Shown one piece after another: positions 29,974 to 38,732 of a stretch of 64,000 nucleotides of DNA. Numbering within the stretch: position 1 is the first letter of the stretch; the number at the start of each line of letters is the position of its first letter. Under the pieces are notes generated by a model. It was not told the origin of the DNA and ran no database searches. It saw nothing but the letters and a program-made list of their open reading frames with translations. The translations under genes were made by a program, and so were the position numbers. The stretch comes from Polaromonas sp. (lineage in GTDB: Bacteria; Pseudomonadota; Gammaproteobacteria; Burkholderiales; Burkholderiaceae_C), in assembly GCF_030689685.1 (NCBI RefSeq), contig NZ_JAUYEY010000019.1:1-64000 (forward strand), written 5' to 3'.

Positions 29974-31389
29974 ATGGCAAAGACCGTCGCAGACGTCATG
30001 AAAATGGTCAAGGAAAACGAAGTCAAGTTTGTTGACTTCCGTTTCACCGACACTCGGGGCAAAGAGCAGCACGTGACCGTGCCAGTGTCCCACTTTGACG
30101 AAGACAAATTCACCTCGGGCCATGCTTTCGACGGCTCCTCCGTGGCCGGCTGGAAGGGTATTGAAGCCTCCGACATGCAACTGATGCCTGACCCGAAAAC
30201 GGCCAACATCGACCCCTTCTTTGAAGAGACCACGCTGTTCATGAGCTGCGATGTGCTTGAGCCCGCTGACGGCAAGGCCTATGATCGCGACCCGCGTTCC
30301 ATCGCGCAGCGCGCCGAGGCTTACCTCAAGGCGTCCGGCCTGGGCGACACCGCCTACTTCGGTCCTGAGCCAGAATTTTTCATCTTCGACGACGTGCGCT
30401 GGAACACCGACATGTCGGGTACCTTCTTCAAGATCGAAGAATACGAAGCCCCCTGGAATTCAGGCGCCAAGCTTGAAGGCGGCAACCGCGGCCACCGCCC
30501 GACCGTCAAGGGCGGCTACTTCCCGGTGCCTCCGGTCGACAGCACCCAGGACATGCGCGCCGAGATGTCCCTGATCCTCGAATCGCTGGGCATCCCGGTT
30601 GAAGTGTTCCACCACGAAGTGGCCGGCGCCGGCCAGAACGAAATCGGCACCAAGTTCAGCACGCTGGTCCAGCGCGCCGACTGGACCCAGATCCTCAAAT
30701 ACGTGGTCCAAAACGTCGCCAACGCCTACGGCAAAACCGCGACTTTCATGCCCAAGCCCATCGTGGGCGACAACGGTTCCGGCATGCACGTGCACCAGTC
30801 GATCTGGAAAGACGGCAAAAACCTGTTTGCCGGCGACGGTTACGCAGGTCTGTCGGACTTTGCGCTGTACTACATCGGCGGCATCATCAAGCACGCCCGT
30901 GCATTGAACGCCATCACCAACCCGGGCACCAACAGCTACAAGCGTCTGGTGCCCGGTTACGAGGCACCGGTCAAGCTGGCTTACTCGGCCAAAAACCGCT
31001 CGGCCTCGATCCGCATTCCTTACGTCGCCAATCCCAAAGGCCGCCGTATCGAGGCACGCTTCCCCGATCCACTGATGAACCCTTACCTCGGCTTCTCGGC
31101 CCTGATGATGGCGGGTCTCGATGGCGTGGAAAACAAGATCCATCCCGGCGAGGCGGCCACCAAGGACCTGTACCATCTGCCGCCCGAGGAAGATGCGAAA
31201 GTGCCAACCGTGTGCCACAGCCTGGACCAGGCGCTGGACTGCCTCGACGTGGGCCGCAGCTTCCTGACCAAGGGCGGTGTGTTCACCGACAGCATGATCG
31301 ACGCCTACATCGAACTGAAAATGGGTGAAGTGACACGCCTGCGCCAGGCCACGCACCCGATCGAGTTCGACATGTATTACTCACTGTAA
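29974..31389 (+). CDS. glnA: Glutamine synthetase, type I
   Basis: A 471-residue GS-I that condenses glutamate and ammonia. Visible motifs: [17 protein letters not shown] (latch/active site), [20 protein letters not shown], the ATP site and [18 protein letters not shown], and the adenylylation loop [12 protein letters not shown] with its Tyr, showing control by GlnE. The start at 29974 has AGGAG at good spacing. Transcription probably comes from the sigma-54 promoter under NtrC, encoded downstream. Confidence 0.97.
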   Translation: MAKTVADVMKMVKENEVKFVDFRFTDTRGKEQHVTVPVSHFDEDKFTSGHAFDGSSVAGWKGIEASDMQLMPDPKTANIDPFFEETTLFMSCDVLEPADGKAYDRDPRSIAQRAEAYLKASGLGDTAYFGPEPEFFIFDDVRWNTDMSGTFFKIEEYEAPWNSGAKLEGGNRGHRPTVKGGYFPVPPVDSTQDMRAEMSLILESLGIPVEVFHHEVAGAGQNEIGTKFSTLVQRADWTQILKYVVQNVANAYGKTATFMPKPIVGDNGSGMHVHQSIWKDGKNLFAGDGYAGLSDFALYYIGGIIKHARALNAITNPGTNSYKRLVPGYEAPVKLAYSAKNRSASIRIPYVANPKGRRIEARFPDPLMNPYLGFSALMMAGLDGVENKIHPGEAATKDLYHLPPEEDAKVPTVCHSLDQALDCLDVGRSFLTKGGVFTDSMIDAYIELKMGEVTRLRQATHPIEFDMYYSL

Positions 31390-31410
31390 TTCCTTACAGT
31401 CTGTGGTCAA

Positions 31411-31438
31411 AAAAGGACGGCTTGTGCCGTCCTTTTTT
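31411..31438 (+). terminator. glnA: Rho-independent terminator after glnA
   Basis: GGACGGC (31415-31421) pairs with GCCGTCC (31426-31432) around TTGT, preceded by A and followed by six T. It separates glnA from the downstream two-component genes, which would need read-through or their own promoter. Confidence 0.88.
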
Positions 31439-31537
31439 ATTTCCTTGCAGGGTTATCAATTGCAGGATTTTGTTTTTCTTACCCTTTGCAGGATACTGAC
31501 AGACCGTCCAAGCCTTAACAGGCACTTGGGGTTACGC

Positions 31538-32056
31538 ATGAAACCTACAGTACTTCTTTCAACCTTTCTAGTTCTCGCGGGCAGCCTGGTCGCCGCTTCC
31601 GCGCAGGAGCGCATCTACCGCTGCGCCGGAAAAGACGGCGCCACGCCAGAGTACATCAACAACGCCAGGGATGCCCAGGCTCGGGGCTGCAAACAGATCG
31701 ATGGTGGCAACGTCACGGTGGTGCAGAGCACACCAGCGAGCCGTCCGGCGGTTGTTCGTGTGGCCGGGGCCGTGCAGGCCGCGCCCGTATCGAGCAGCAG
31801 CGAGCAACGTGCACGCGACAGCGACACACGGGCCATTCTCGAGTCCGAACTCAAAAAAGCCGAGATCAAGCTGGCCGAGCAGCAAAAAGAGTTCAACAAG
31901 GGCGAGCCGGAAAAGCAAGGCATTGAAAGCCGTAACTACCAGCGTTACCTCGACCGCGTGGCTGAAATGAAGGAAAGCATTGCACGCCACGAAAGCGACA
32001 TTGCCGGCTTGAAACGCGAAATCGGCCGCCTGCCGGCACCCACTGCCCGTCAGTAA
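31538..32056 (+). CDS. Secreted coiled-coil protein of unknown function
   Basis: A 172-residue protein with signal peptide MKPTVLLSTFLVLAGSLVAA and, after a short Cys-containing N-terminal part (ERIYRCAGKDGATPEYINNA, DUF4124-like in style), a long charged helix (ILESELKKAEIKLAEQQKEF ... MKESIARHESDIAGLKREI) likely to be a coiled coil. It lies between glnA and glnL. No enzyme motif is present; a link with nitrogen control is only positional. Confidence 0.75.
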   Translation: MKPTVLLSTFLVLAGSLVAASAQERIYRCAGKDGATPEYINNARDAQARGCKQIDGGNVTVVQSTPASRPAVVRVAGAVQAAPVSSSSEQRARDSDTRAILESELKKAEIKLAEQQKEFNKGEPEKQGIESRNYQRYLDRVAEMKESIARHESDIAGLKREIGRLPAPTARQ

Positions 32057-32091
32057 GCCAGTCCCGTTGCTTCTGCGTCAAAATAGGACGC

Positions 32092-33186
32092 TTGAAAAAG
32101 CCAAACTTCTTCCCTGCCGCCGCTACCACTGCGGCGTCTTCACGCTTTCAGTCCTTTGACCTGCTGGCTACGCTGGTGGCTGTCGTGCGCACCAATGGTG
32201 TGGTGGTGTTTGCCAACGCAGCGCTCGAAGACGCGCTGGGCACCTCGCGTCGGACCATCGAGGGCTCGCAGTTACCCGACTGTTTCACCGAGCCGATGAT
32301 CCTGCACAACGCGCTGGAAGGCGCGGGCAGCAACGAGTTTGCGGCGCTGCGTTACGACGCCTGGCTCAAGCCGCTGAACCGCGAGCCCATGCCGGTGCAT
32401 GTGGTGGTGGCGCAGACCGACACGCCGGGCGAAGCGATTGTCGAGTTGCTGCCGCTGGAGCAGCAAGCCAAGCAGGACAGGGAAGAGCGGCTGATCGACC
32501 AGGCCCAGGCCAACAAGGAGCTGATCCGCAACCTGGCGCACGAGATCAAGAACCCGCTGGGCGGTATACGCGGCGCGGCGCAACTGCTGCAGATGGATAT
32601 CCAGTCTAAAGAGCTGACCGAATACACCCAGGTCATCATCCATGAGGCCGACCGGCTGCAGACCCTGGTGGACCGCCTGCTGGCGCCGCACCGTCGGCCT
32701 CACCTGGTGGGTGATGTGAATATTCACGAGGTTAGTGAACGCGTGCGCTCGCTGATTCTGGCCGAGTTTCCGAAAGGCCTGCGCGTGCTGCGCGACTACG
32801 ACATCTCGATCCCCGACTTCCGTGGCGACCGCGAGCAGCTAATCCAGGCGGTTCTGAACATTGCCCACAACGCTGCGCAGGCGTTGGCCGAGCGCATTGC
32901 CGCCGGTGATGCGCAGATCAGTTTCAGGAGCCGGATTGCGCGGCAGGTGACTTTCGGCAAGCAGCGGTATCGCTTGGCACTGGAATTGCATGTTATCGAC
33001 AATGGACCGGGTGTTCCGGACTCCATCAAGGACCGTATCTTCTATCCCCTGATCTCGGGGCGCGAGGGCGGTTCCGGGCTGGGGCTGACACTGGCGCAAA
33101 CCTTTATTCAGCAACATCACGGCTTGATCGAGTGCGACAGCGTCCCCGGTCGGACGGATTTCAAGCTGCTGATACCTTTGCCTTGA
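32092..33186 (+). CDS. glnL: Nitrogen regulation sensor histidine kinase NtrB
   Basis: A soluble two-component kinase: N-terminal PAS domain (FDLLATLVAVVRTNGVVVFA), H-box LIRNLAHEIKNPLGGIRGAA with the phosphorylated His, N-box QAVLNIAHNAAQAL and G-boxes VIDNGPGVPDSIKDRIF and GGSGLGLTLAQTF. NtrB phosphorylates or dephosphorylates NtrC according to PII status. Start TTG 32092 is chosen from the family N-terminus; it lies 35 bases after the previous gene. The response-regulator gene follows. Confidence 0.93.
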   Translation: MKKPNFFPAAATTAASSRFQSFDLLATLVAVVRTNGVVVFANAALEDALGTSRRTIEGSQLPDCFTEPMILHNALEGAGSNEFAALRYDAWLKPLNREPMPVHVVVAQTDTPGEAIVELLPLEQQAKQDREERLIDQAQANKELIRNLAHEIKNPLGGIRGAAQLLQMDIQSKELTEYTQVIIHEADRLQTLVDRLLAPHRRPHLVGDVNIHEVSERVRSLILAEFPKGLRVLRDYDISIPDFRGDREQLIQAVLNIAHNAAQALAERIAAGDAQISFRSRIARQVTFGKQRYRLALELHVIDNGPGVPDSIKDRIFYPLISGREGGSGLGLTLAQTFIQQHHGLIECDSVPGRTDFKLLIPLP

Positions 33187-33240
33187 AACCGTCACCTTCA
33201 TTGATGGATAACCGGTAGAAGTACCAAAGGGATAAAAAAC

Positions 33241-34782
33241 ATGAAACCGATCTGGATTGTTGACGATGACCAGTCCATCCGGTTTGTGCTGGAAAAGGCC
33301 TTGCTGCGCGAAGGCCTGCCAACCCGCAGCTTCATCAACCCGCGCGAGGTGCTGGCGGCACTGGACATTGCCACCGACGACGACGGCCCACAAGTGCTGG
33401 TCAGCGACATCCGCATGCCCGGTGGCTCCGGCCTGGACCTTCTTTCCACCGTCAAGGAAAAACATCCCGGCCTGCCCGTCATCATCATGACGGCGTTCTC
33501 CGACCTCGACAGCGCGGTCTCGGCCTTTCAGGGCGGCGCTTTCGAATACCTGCCCAAGCCCTTCGACCTGACCAAGGCGGTCGAGCTGATCCGCCGCGCC
33601 GTGGAAGAAAGCCAGCGCGAGGAAGTGGCCGAAGAACGCATGGCCGCCACGCCCGAGATGCTGGGCCAGGCGCCGGCCATGCAGGACGTGTTCCGCGCGA
33701 TCGGCCGGCTCAGCCAGAGCAATGTCACGGTGATGATCACTGGCGAGTCCGGCTCCGGCAAGGAACTGGTGGCACGCGCGCTGCACAAACATTCGCCGCG
33801 TGCCAACGGGCCCTTCGTGGCCATCAACACCGCCGCCATCCCCAAGGACTTGCTGGAGTCCGAGCTGTTCGGCCATGAACGCGGCGCCTTCACCGGCGCG
33901 CAAACCATGCGCCGCGGCCGCTTCGAGCAGGCCGATGGCGGCACGCTGTTTCTCGACGAGATCGGCGACATGCCCTTCGATTTGCAGACGCGGCTGCTGC
34001 GGGTGCTCTCCGACGGCAACTTCTACCGCGTCGGGGGTCACAATGCCGTCAAAACCAATGTGCGCGTGATCGCCGCCACCCACCAGGACCTGGAGCAACG
34101 CGTCAAGGAAGGCGGCTTCCGCGAGGATTTGTTCCACCGCCTCAACGTGATCCGCCTGCGCCTGCCGGCGCTGCGCGAGCGGCGTGAAGACGTGTTCATG
34201 CTGACGCGCCACTTCCTGCAGCAAAGCGCCAAGCAGCTCGGCGTGGTCGAACCCAAGCGAATTTCTGACGCGGCGTTGCAAAAGCTCAGCACCTTTGGTT
34301 TTCCCGGCAATGTCCGCCAACTCGAAAACATTTGCCACTGGCTGACCGTGATGGCCCCGGCCCAGGTCATCGAGGCCAAAGACTTGCCGCCCGAGGTGCT
34401 GGACGCTGCGCCCGAGCCGCTGCGCGCGCCTGCGCCCGTGCTGGTCGAAGGCGGTGCGGTGGTCCGTCATACATCCTCGCCGGATGCCGGCATGGCTGCT
34501 GCTGTGGACTCTGCGCCTGTCGAGAAAATCTCGTTGGCGCCTGCGAACCTCGGGCTGTCGCTGCCGGGGAGCACCTGGGAAACCGGGCTGGAGGCCGAGG
34601 CCATGGCCCTGCTGGCCACTGGCCGCAGCGATGTCTGGGACGTGCTGACCCGGCGTTTCGAGTCCAAGCTGATCCAGACTGCGTTGCTCAACACCCGCGG
34701 CCGCCGCATTGAAGCCGCACAAAAGCTGGGTATAGGCCGCAACACCATCACGCGAAAGATCCAGGAGCTCAATCTGGAGTGA
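33241..34782 (+). CDS. glnG: Nitrogen regulation response regulator NtrC
   Basis: A 513-residue sigma-54 activator: receiver domain (IWIVDDDQSIRFVLEKAL, phospho-Asp in VLVSDIRMPGGSG), AAA+ domain with Walker A GESGSGKELVARALH and the sigma-54 contact loop GAFTGA, Walker B GGTLFLDEIGDMP, and a C-terminal Fis-type helix-turn-helix (GRRIEAAQKLGIGRNTITRK). The linker before the last domain (about residues 385-450) is long and Ala/Pro-rich. It should bind the sites at 29761-29800. Confidence 0.95.
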   Translation: MKPIWIVDDDQSIRFVLEKALLREGLPTRSFINPREVLAALDIATDDDGPQVLVSDIRMPGGSGLDLLSTVKEKHPGLPVIIMTAFSDLDSAVSAFQGGAFEYLPKPFDLTKAVELIRRAVEESQREEVAEERMAATPEMLGQAPAMQDVFRAIGRLSQSNVTVMITGESGSGKELVARALHKHSPRANGPFVAINTAAIPKDLLESELFGHERGAFTGAQTMRRGRFEQADGGTLFLDEIGDMPFDLQTRLLRVLSDGNFYRVGGHNAVKTNVRVIAATHQDLEQRVKEGGFREDLFHRLNVIRLRLPALRERREDVFMLTRHFLQQSAKQLGVVEPKRISDAALQKLSTFGFPGNVRQLENICHWLTVMAPAQVIEAKDLPPEVLDAAPEPLRAPAPVLVEGGAVVRHTSSPDAGMAAAVDSAPVEKISLAPANLGLSLPGSTWETGLEAEAMALLATGRSDVWDVLTRRFESKLIQTALLNTRGRRIEAAQKLGIGRNTITRKIQELNLE

Positions 34783-34784
34783 TG

Positions 34785-34960
34785 GAGCCCCCACGCTTGT
34801 CGCTTCGCGTACTGCGCTGCCCCCCGAGGGGGCGCTGCGCCTGCGGGCCGGCAAAGCCGGACCCGCGGCCCCTGCTTGAAAAGAGATGCCTCCGCAGGCG
34901 TCGCTATTTATCCGTTCGTCCTGAGCTTGTCGAAGGATGCCCCCCTGAGGGAGACGCTGC
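34785..34960 (+). repeat. GC-rich dispersed repeat, copy 4, plus CGTCCTGAGCTTGTCGAAGG repeat
   Basis: 34785-34882 repeats the blocks of copies 2 and 3 (GCCCCCACGCTTGTCGCTTC, CCCCCCGAGGGGGCGC, GCGGCCCCTGCTTGA). It is followed at 34915-34935 by CGTCCTGAGCTTGTCGAAGG, an intergenic motif widespread in proteobacteria. Together they fill most of the 228 bases between glnG and the HNH gene. Confidence 0.7.
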
Positions 34961-35010
34961 TTGAATGTAGATCCCGCGTGGACCGTGTCGCTCTGATTTA
35001 AAGTCCAGGC

Positions 35011-35274
35011 ATGAGCCGTTTATCCCTGACCCGCGACAAGATATACAAAACTGTGGCGCGCCAGTTGCATGGCAAAGTGCCGTGCTGGGTCTGTGGTGAA
35101 CATGTGTTGCCGGCGGCTGCGACGCTGGAACACATCCAGCCGCTCAGCGAGGGCGGCAACAGCCATGCAGAGAACCTGGCCATCAGCCACGAGCTCTGCA
35201 ACAGCCAGCGCCACGCCAAAGGCGTTGTTGCCGGCTCTATCGACTCACCGGGGCGGGTCGCCCGCAGTTTATGA
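35011..35274 (+). CDS. HNH endonuclease family protein
   Basis: A compact 87-residue HNH nuclease: zinc-type CWVCG pair, then the HNH core LEHIQPLSEGGNSHAENLAI and HELCNSQRHAKG. Such small proteins nick or cut DNA, but many stand-alone members are uncharacterised. It faces xthA, a DNA repair nuclease. A dispersed element (35278-35334) starts right after its stop. Confidence 0.82.
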   Translation: MSRLSLTRDKIYKTVARQLHGKVPCWVCGEHVLPAAATLEHIQPLSEGGNSHAENLAISHELCNSQRHAKGVVAGSIDSPGRVARSL

Positions 35275-35277
35275 ATG

Positions 35278-35334
35278 AAATCGGCCACCAGCCCATAGCG
35301 GGCGGGCGTGAACAGCTATTTTATTTATAGCAAA
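35278..35334 (-). repeat. 55-bp dispersed palindromic element, copy D
   Basis: On the minus strand: TTTGCTATAAATAAAATAGC head, CGCCCGCC core, CTATGGGCTGGTGGCCGATT tail. The TAA stop of xthA (35325-35327) lies in the head of the element. It sits between convergent HNH and xthA. Confidence 0.8.
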
Positions 35335-36107
35335 TCAAGGTGGGCGACGACCGGCACATGGTCGCTGGGGCGCTCGTTTTTGCGCGGCAGCTTGTCGATC
35401 ACGCAGCTTTGTACCAGCGGTTTGAGCGCGTCGCTGACCAGGATGTAGTCGATGCGAAGGCCACGGTTGCGGCGGAAGGCGAAGTCGCGGTAGTCCCACC
35501 AGGAGTAACTTTTCTCGGGCTGCTCGAACAAGCGGAAGGCGTCGTGCAAACCCAAACCTAGCAGCGCCTTCAGGTGCTCGCGCTCCTCGGTCGTGTGGTG
35601 GATGGTTTCGCGCAGGCCTTCGGCGTCGTAGGTGTCGCGGTCGTCGAAGGTGATGTTGAAGTCGCCGACCAGCACCAGATTCGGCTGCGCTGCCAGCTCC
35701 TGGCCCAGCCAGTTGCGCAGGCCTTCGAGCCACTTCATCTTGTACTCAAATTTCTCGGTACCGGGTGCCTGGCCGTTGACGAAATAAGCGTTGACCAGAC
35801 GCAACTCGCCCTGTGGCGTGTCCAGGGTAGCGGCAATCACACGCGATTGCTCGTCGGTGAAACCGACGATGTTTTTCACGATGTTGCGCGCGGGGTTGCG
35901 GCTCAGAATCGCCACGCCGTTGTAGGTCTTCTGGCCGAAGACCGCGCTCTGGTAACCGGCGGCGGCCAGCGCTTCGAGCGGGAACTTGTCGTCGCTGAGC
36001 TTGAGCTCCTGCAGGCACAGCGCATCAACCGGGTTGGTGGCCAGCCAGTCCAGCACCTGCGGCAGGCGCACCGCCAGCGAATTCACATTCCAGGTAGCGA
36101 TTTTCAT
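35325..36107 (-). CDS. xthA: Exodeoxyribonuclease III
   Basis: A 260-residue exonuclease/AP endonuclease of the ExoIII family for base-excision repair. Motifs: MKIATWNVNSLAVRLPQVLD, CLQELKLSDDKFP (metal-binding Glu), LVGDFNITFDDRD, WWDYRDFAFRRNRGLRIDYI and the final PSDHVPV with catalytic His. Its ATG overlaps the folA stop (ATGA). The stop codon is contributed by the dispersed element at 35278-35334. Confidence 0.93.
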   Translation of the reverse strand: MKIATWNVNSLAVRLPQVLDWLATNPVDALCLQELKLSDDKFPLEALAAAGYQSAVFGQKTYNGVAILSRNPARNIVKNIVGFTDEQSRVIAATLDTPQGELRLVNAYFVNGQAPGTEKFEYKMKWLEGLRNWLGQELAAQPNLVLVGDFNITFDDRDTYDAEGLRETIHHTTEEREHLKALLGLGLHDAFRLFEQPEKSYSWWDYRDFAFRRNRGLRIDYILVSDALKPLVQSCVIDKLPRKNERPSDHVPVVAHLDLL

Positions 36108-36598
36108 GGGCGCTCCAGCGTGACAAAACTGAAAGGCAGGCCCTTGGCCGAGACGTGTGTGCTGCGCGCAGTTTCGCGCCAGGCAGGGCCCAGGGCGGGC
36201 GCGTGGGCATCGCCGTCGAAGTCCTGGGCGATCTCGGTGACTTCGGCGCGTGCGGCCAGCGGCTCGGCCTGGGCATAAATTTGCGCGCCGCCTATGACCC
36301 AAATTTCCGGGGCGGGGCTCGCCTGCTGCAGGGCTTCTTCCAGGCTGGCGGCACGCTGCGCTCCCTCGGCCTGCCAGTCGTCATTGCGTGTAATCACAAT
36401 GTTGGTCCGGCCCGGTAGTGGACGAAATTTAGGTGGCAATGAGTCCCAGGTTTTCCGACCCATAACCACCGGGCAACCCTGGGTGAGCTGTTTGAAGTGC
36501 GCGAGATCTTCCGGCAAATGCCAGGGCATGACGCCGTCCTTGCCGATGACGCCGTTGGCGGCGCGCGCGTAGATCAGGTTGATGCTGGGAGAAATCAT
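36104..36598 (-). CDS. folA: Dihydrofolate reductase
   Basis: A 164-residue DHFR that regenerates tetrahydrofolate. NLIYARAANGVIGKDGVMPW and HLPEDLAHFKQLTQG contain the active-site carboxylate; VMGRKTWDSLPPKFRPLPGR and EIWVIGGAQIYAQA bind NADPH. ATGA overlaps join it both to the preceding fosX-like gene and to xthA. thyA, whose reaction produces the dihydrofolate substrate, is just upstream. Confidence 0.95.
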   Translation of the reverse strand: MISPSINLIYARAANGVIGKDGVMPWHLPEDLAHFKQLTQGCPVVMGRKTWDSLPPKFRPLPGRTNIVITRNDDWQAEGAQRAASLEEALQQASPAPEIWVIGGAQIYAQAEPLAARAEVTEIAQDFDGDAHAPALGPAWRETARSTHVSAKGLPFSFVTLERP

Positions 36599-36999
36599 GC
36601 GCGGTAGTTCCTGAGCCGTTCTTCCAGCGTTCCTGTGTGCAGTTCAAACAGGTGGTTGTCAAAATCATAAAAATACAGCGATTGCCCTTCACCTGGAACG
36701 CGCGGGCGTGGCTCCTTGACTTCGGCGCCTATGGCTCGCAGCCTGACTTCAAAGTCGGCCAGCTCATCCGCCTCGACCTTCAATGCCAGATGGCGGTAGC
36801 TGCGATCCGCTGGAGGCTCGCCCTCCATGGCTGCCAGCCAGGTGTCACCAAGAACAAAAAACTTTTCCCGTGCCAGAGAGAAATTTTTTGCATTGCTGTC
36901 GTAGACCTCTTTGGCACCGAGGCCTTCACACAAAAAGGTCGCCATGCGGTCCAGATCGCGCACGATGAAGGTGATGTGGCTGACGCCCTGCACTGGCAT
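36595..36999 (-). CDS. FosX-like fosfomycin-resistance hydrolase (VOC superfamily)
   Basis: A 134-residue glyoxalase-fold protein. VSHITFIVRDLDRMATFL, SLAREKFFVLGDTWLAAMEG, RHLALKV and SLYFYDFDNHLFELHTGTLE closely follow FosX, including the two metal His, the metal Glu (FELHTGT) and a Glu in AREKFF that I believe corresponds to the general base of FosX. FosX hydrates the fosfomycin epoxide. It lies between thyA and folA and overlaps folA by four bases. Start 36999 puts the VOC fold at the N-terminus; its GGAGGCG ribosome binding site comes from the tandem repeat just upstream. Resistance itself is inferred. Confidence 0.78.
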   Translation of the reverse strand: MPVQGVSHITFIVRDLDRMATFLCEGLGAKEVYDSNAKNFSLAREKFFVLGDTWLAAMEGEPPADRSYRHLALKVEADELADFEVRLRAIGAEVKEPRPRVPGEGQSLYFYDFDNHLFELHTGTLEERLRNYRA

Positions 37000-37010
37000 G
37001 GCTAAACTAT

Positions 37011-37208
37011 CGCCTCCCAAACCAAGCAGTTCGCAAAGGACGCAGGTGTCGGCGCCCAGCGGCACTCCGGCGCGGCTATCCCCGCTTTGCGGGGCCCCTC
37101 GCCTACCGTCGCCTCCCGAACGAAGTAGGTTTCAGAAGGCACAGGTGTCGACTCCCAGCGGCCTTCGCGCGGTGTCGATCCCCGCTTTGCGGGGCCCCTC
37201 GCCAGTGC
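37011..37208. repeat. Two tandem 99-bp repeat units
   Basis: Units 37011-37109 and 37110-37208 share CGCCTCCC(A/G)AAC, the block CAGGTGTCG and CCCGCTTTGCGGGGCCCCTC. The last forms a CCCCGCTTTGCGGGG hairpin. The repeats fill the gap between thyA and the fosX-like gene. Confidence 0.75.
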
Positions 37209-37210
37209 GC

Positions 37211-38059
37211 TCATACCGCTACAGGCGCCTTGATCGTCGCATGGTGCTGGTAGTCGACAAACTCGAAGTCTTCGAACTCGTAGCCAAAAATCGAGTCGGG
37301 TTTGCGCTTGATCTTCAGCGTCGGGTAGGGGAAGGGCGCGCGGCTCAGTTGCAGCGCCACCTGCTCGGCGTGGTTGCTGTAGATGTGGCAATCACCGCCA
37401 GTCCAGATGAAGTCGCCGATGTCGAGGTCGCACTGCTGAGCCACCATGTGGGTTAGCAGCGCGTAACTCGCGATGTTGAAGGGCACGCCGAGGAAGATGT
37501 CGGCACTGCGCTGGTAAAGCTGGCAGCTCAGTTTGCCCTTGCCACCGGCCTCGGTGGCGGGCGCCACATAAAACTGGAAGAAGGCATGGCAGGGCATCAG
37601 CGCCATCTTCGACAGCTCGGCCACGTTCCAGGCGCTGACGATGATGCGGCGCGAATCCGGGTTGGTTTTCAGTGTCTTGATGACATCGCTGATCTGGTCG
37701 ATGTGACCGCCGTCCGGCGTCGGCCAACTGCGCCATTGCACGCCGTAAACCGGCCCGAGGTCGCCGTCCTCGCGCGCCCACTCGTCCCAGATTGTGACGC
37801 CGCGTTCCTTCAGCCAGTTGTTGTCGCTGGAGCCCTGCAAAAACCACAGCAACTCTTGGATGATAGAGCGCAGGTGCACCTTCTTGGTCGTCACCAGCGG
37901 AAAGCCTTCGTTGAGATCAAAACGCATCTGGTAGCCAAACACGCTTTTGGTGCCGGTGCCGGTGCGGTCGGCCTTGAATACGCCGTGGGTATCCACATGG
38001 CGCATGAAATCTTCGTACTGGGAGCGGATGGGACGGCTGGACGCGGAAGTCGGAATCAT
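37211..38059 (-). CDS. thyA: Thymidylate synthase
   Basis: A 282-residue ThyA that methylates dUMP to dTMP using methylene-tetrahydrofolate. The folate/dUMP signatures are clear: [40 protein letters not shown], catalytic Cys in [12 protein letters not shown], and [20 protein letters not shown]. It ends one unit downstream of the fosX-like gene's tandem repeat. Same strand as folA, consistent with a dTMP/folate cluster. Confidence 0.96.
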   Translation of the reverse strand: MIPTSASSRPIRSQYEDFMRHVDTHGVFKADRTGTGTKSVFGYQMRFDLNEGFPLVTTKKVHLRSIIQELLWFLQGSSDNNWLKERGVTIWDEWAREDGDLGPVYGVQWRSWPTPDGGHIDQISDVIKTLKTNPDSRRIIVSAWNVAELSKMALMPCHAFFQFYVAPATEAGGKGKLSCQLYQRSADIFLGVPFNIASYALLTHMVAQQCDLDIGDFIWTGGDCHIYSNHAEQVALQLSRAPFPYPTLKIKRKPDSIFGYEFEDFEFVDYQHHATIKAPVAV

Positions 38060-38085
38060 GAAGAAGCTTTCTGGGCGTATCGGTA

Positions 38086-38400
38086 TCAGTAAGCGCCAAA
38101 CAATGCGTCCAGGGCGTCCTGGACCAAGGCCTGTTGGGGTTGCAGGCTGGCCACCGGTGTGTGCAGCCAGTTGCGCGGAAAGGTCGCCATGGTGGGTGTG
38201 TCCAGAACGACTTTGCGGCCCGCTACGGAGAAAGTGGGGTGCACTCTTTCAAGCCGCGCTCCATGCATCTTGGCATCGCGCAAGGGGATGACGATGCGCG
38301 TTTCGACGCCGCTGAGATGATCGTTTTGGACGTCGAGCACAAAAGGCGTATGGGCGTGTTCGGATTTTTCCGGGTTGGCGTAAACGTCAAAGCGCGCCAT
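38086..38400 (-). CDS. ccdB: CcdB-family type II toxin
   Basis: A 104-residue CcdB protein: [40 protein letters not shown] and the C-terminal helix [17 protein letters not shown]. CcdB poisons the gyrase A subunit, trapping the cleaved complex; gyrA of this strain is in the same window. Three bases separate it from the upstream antitoxin gene. Confidence 0.92.
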   Translation of the reverse strand: MARFDVYANPEKSEHAHTPFVLDVQNDHLSGVETRIVIPLRDAKMHGARLERVHPTFSVAGRKVVLDTPTMATFPRNWLHTPVASLQPQQALVQDALDALFGAY

Positions 38401-38403
38401 CGG

Positions 38404-38694
38404 TCAGGCAGCTTTCTTGTCTTTGGTGCTCGTCCGGCCATCGCCCATGCTGCGGGCGAAAGTCCGGTATTTCGCGCCCCAAATGCCGTGTTCCCGAATT
38501 CGCTCGTTGTAAGCTTCGATGGCCTCTTTGTTGCGCTCATTCCACTGCTCCCAATAGCGCCGCTCCACTTCCCTGGTCAGCAATTCATTGACCGTCTGGG
38601 AGACATTCATGCCCATTTCACGAGCGGCCTCCAGCACCTTTGAATTGAGCGACAGATTGGTGGCTTTTTTGGGGGCGTGATCAAATTTGAGCAT
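38404..38694 (-). CDS. ccdA: CcdA-family antitoxin
   Basis: A 96-residue CcdA: ribbon-helix-helix N-terminus (KKATNLSLNSKVLEAARE), VSQTVNELLTREVERRYWEQ, and a C-terminal toxin-binding part (NERNKEAIEAYNERIREHG). GAAGG precedes the ATG. A perfect 19-bp palindrome 20 bases upstream (38714-38732) is the likely operator for autoregulation. The tail is longer than in plasmid F CcdA (72 residues). Confidence 0.9.
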   Translation of the reverse strand: MLKFDHAPKKATNLSLNSKVLEAAREMGMNVSQTVNELLTREVERRYWEQWNERNKEAIEAYNERIREHGIWGAKYRTFARSMGDGRTSTKDKKAA

Positions 38695-38713
38695 GATTGG
38701 CCTTCATGAACGA

Positions 38714-38732
38714 TGCGCATATTATATGCGCA
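38714..38732. promoter_or_regulatory. ccdA: 19-bp palindrome, probable ccdAB operator
   Basis: TGCGCATATTATATGCGCA is a perfect palindrome around a central T, ending 20 bases upstream of the ccdA start. It also contains the last codons and stop (TAA, 38722-38724) of the FAD oxidase gene. Confidence 0.6.

Noticed and set aside
32839..34854. A 671-codon minus-strand frame opposite glnL and glnG
   Set aside because: Antisense to well-conserved two-component genes.
38714..38732. Palindrome as a terminator of the FAD oxidase
   Set aside because: AT-rich centre without a T run; position before ccdA fits an operator better.
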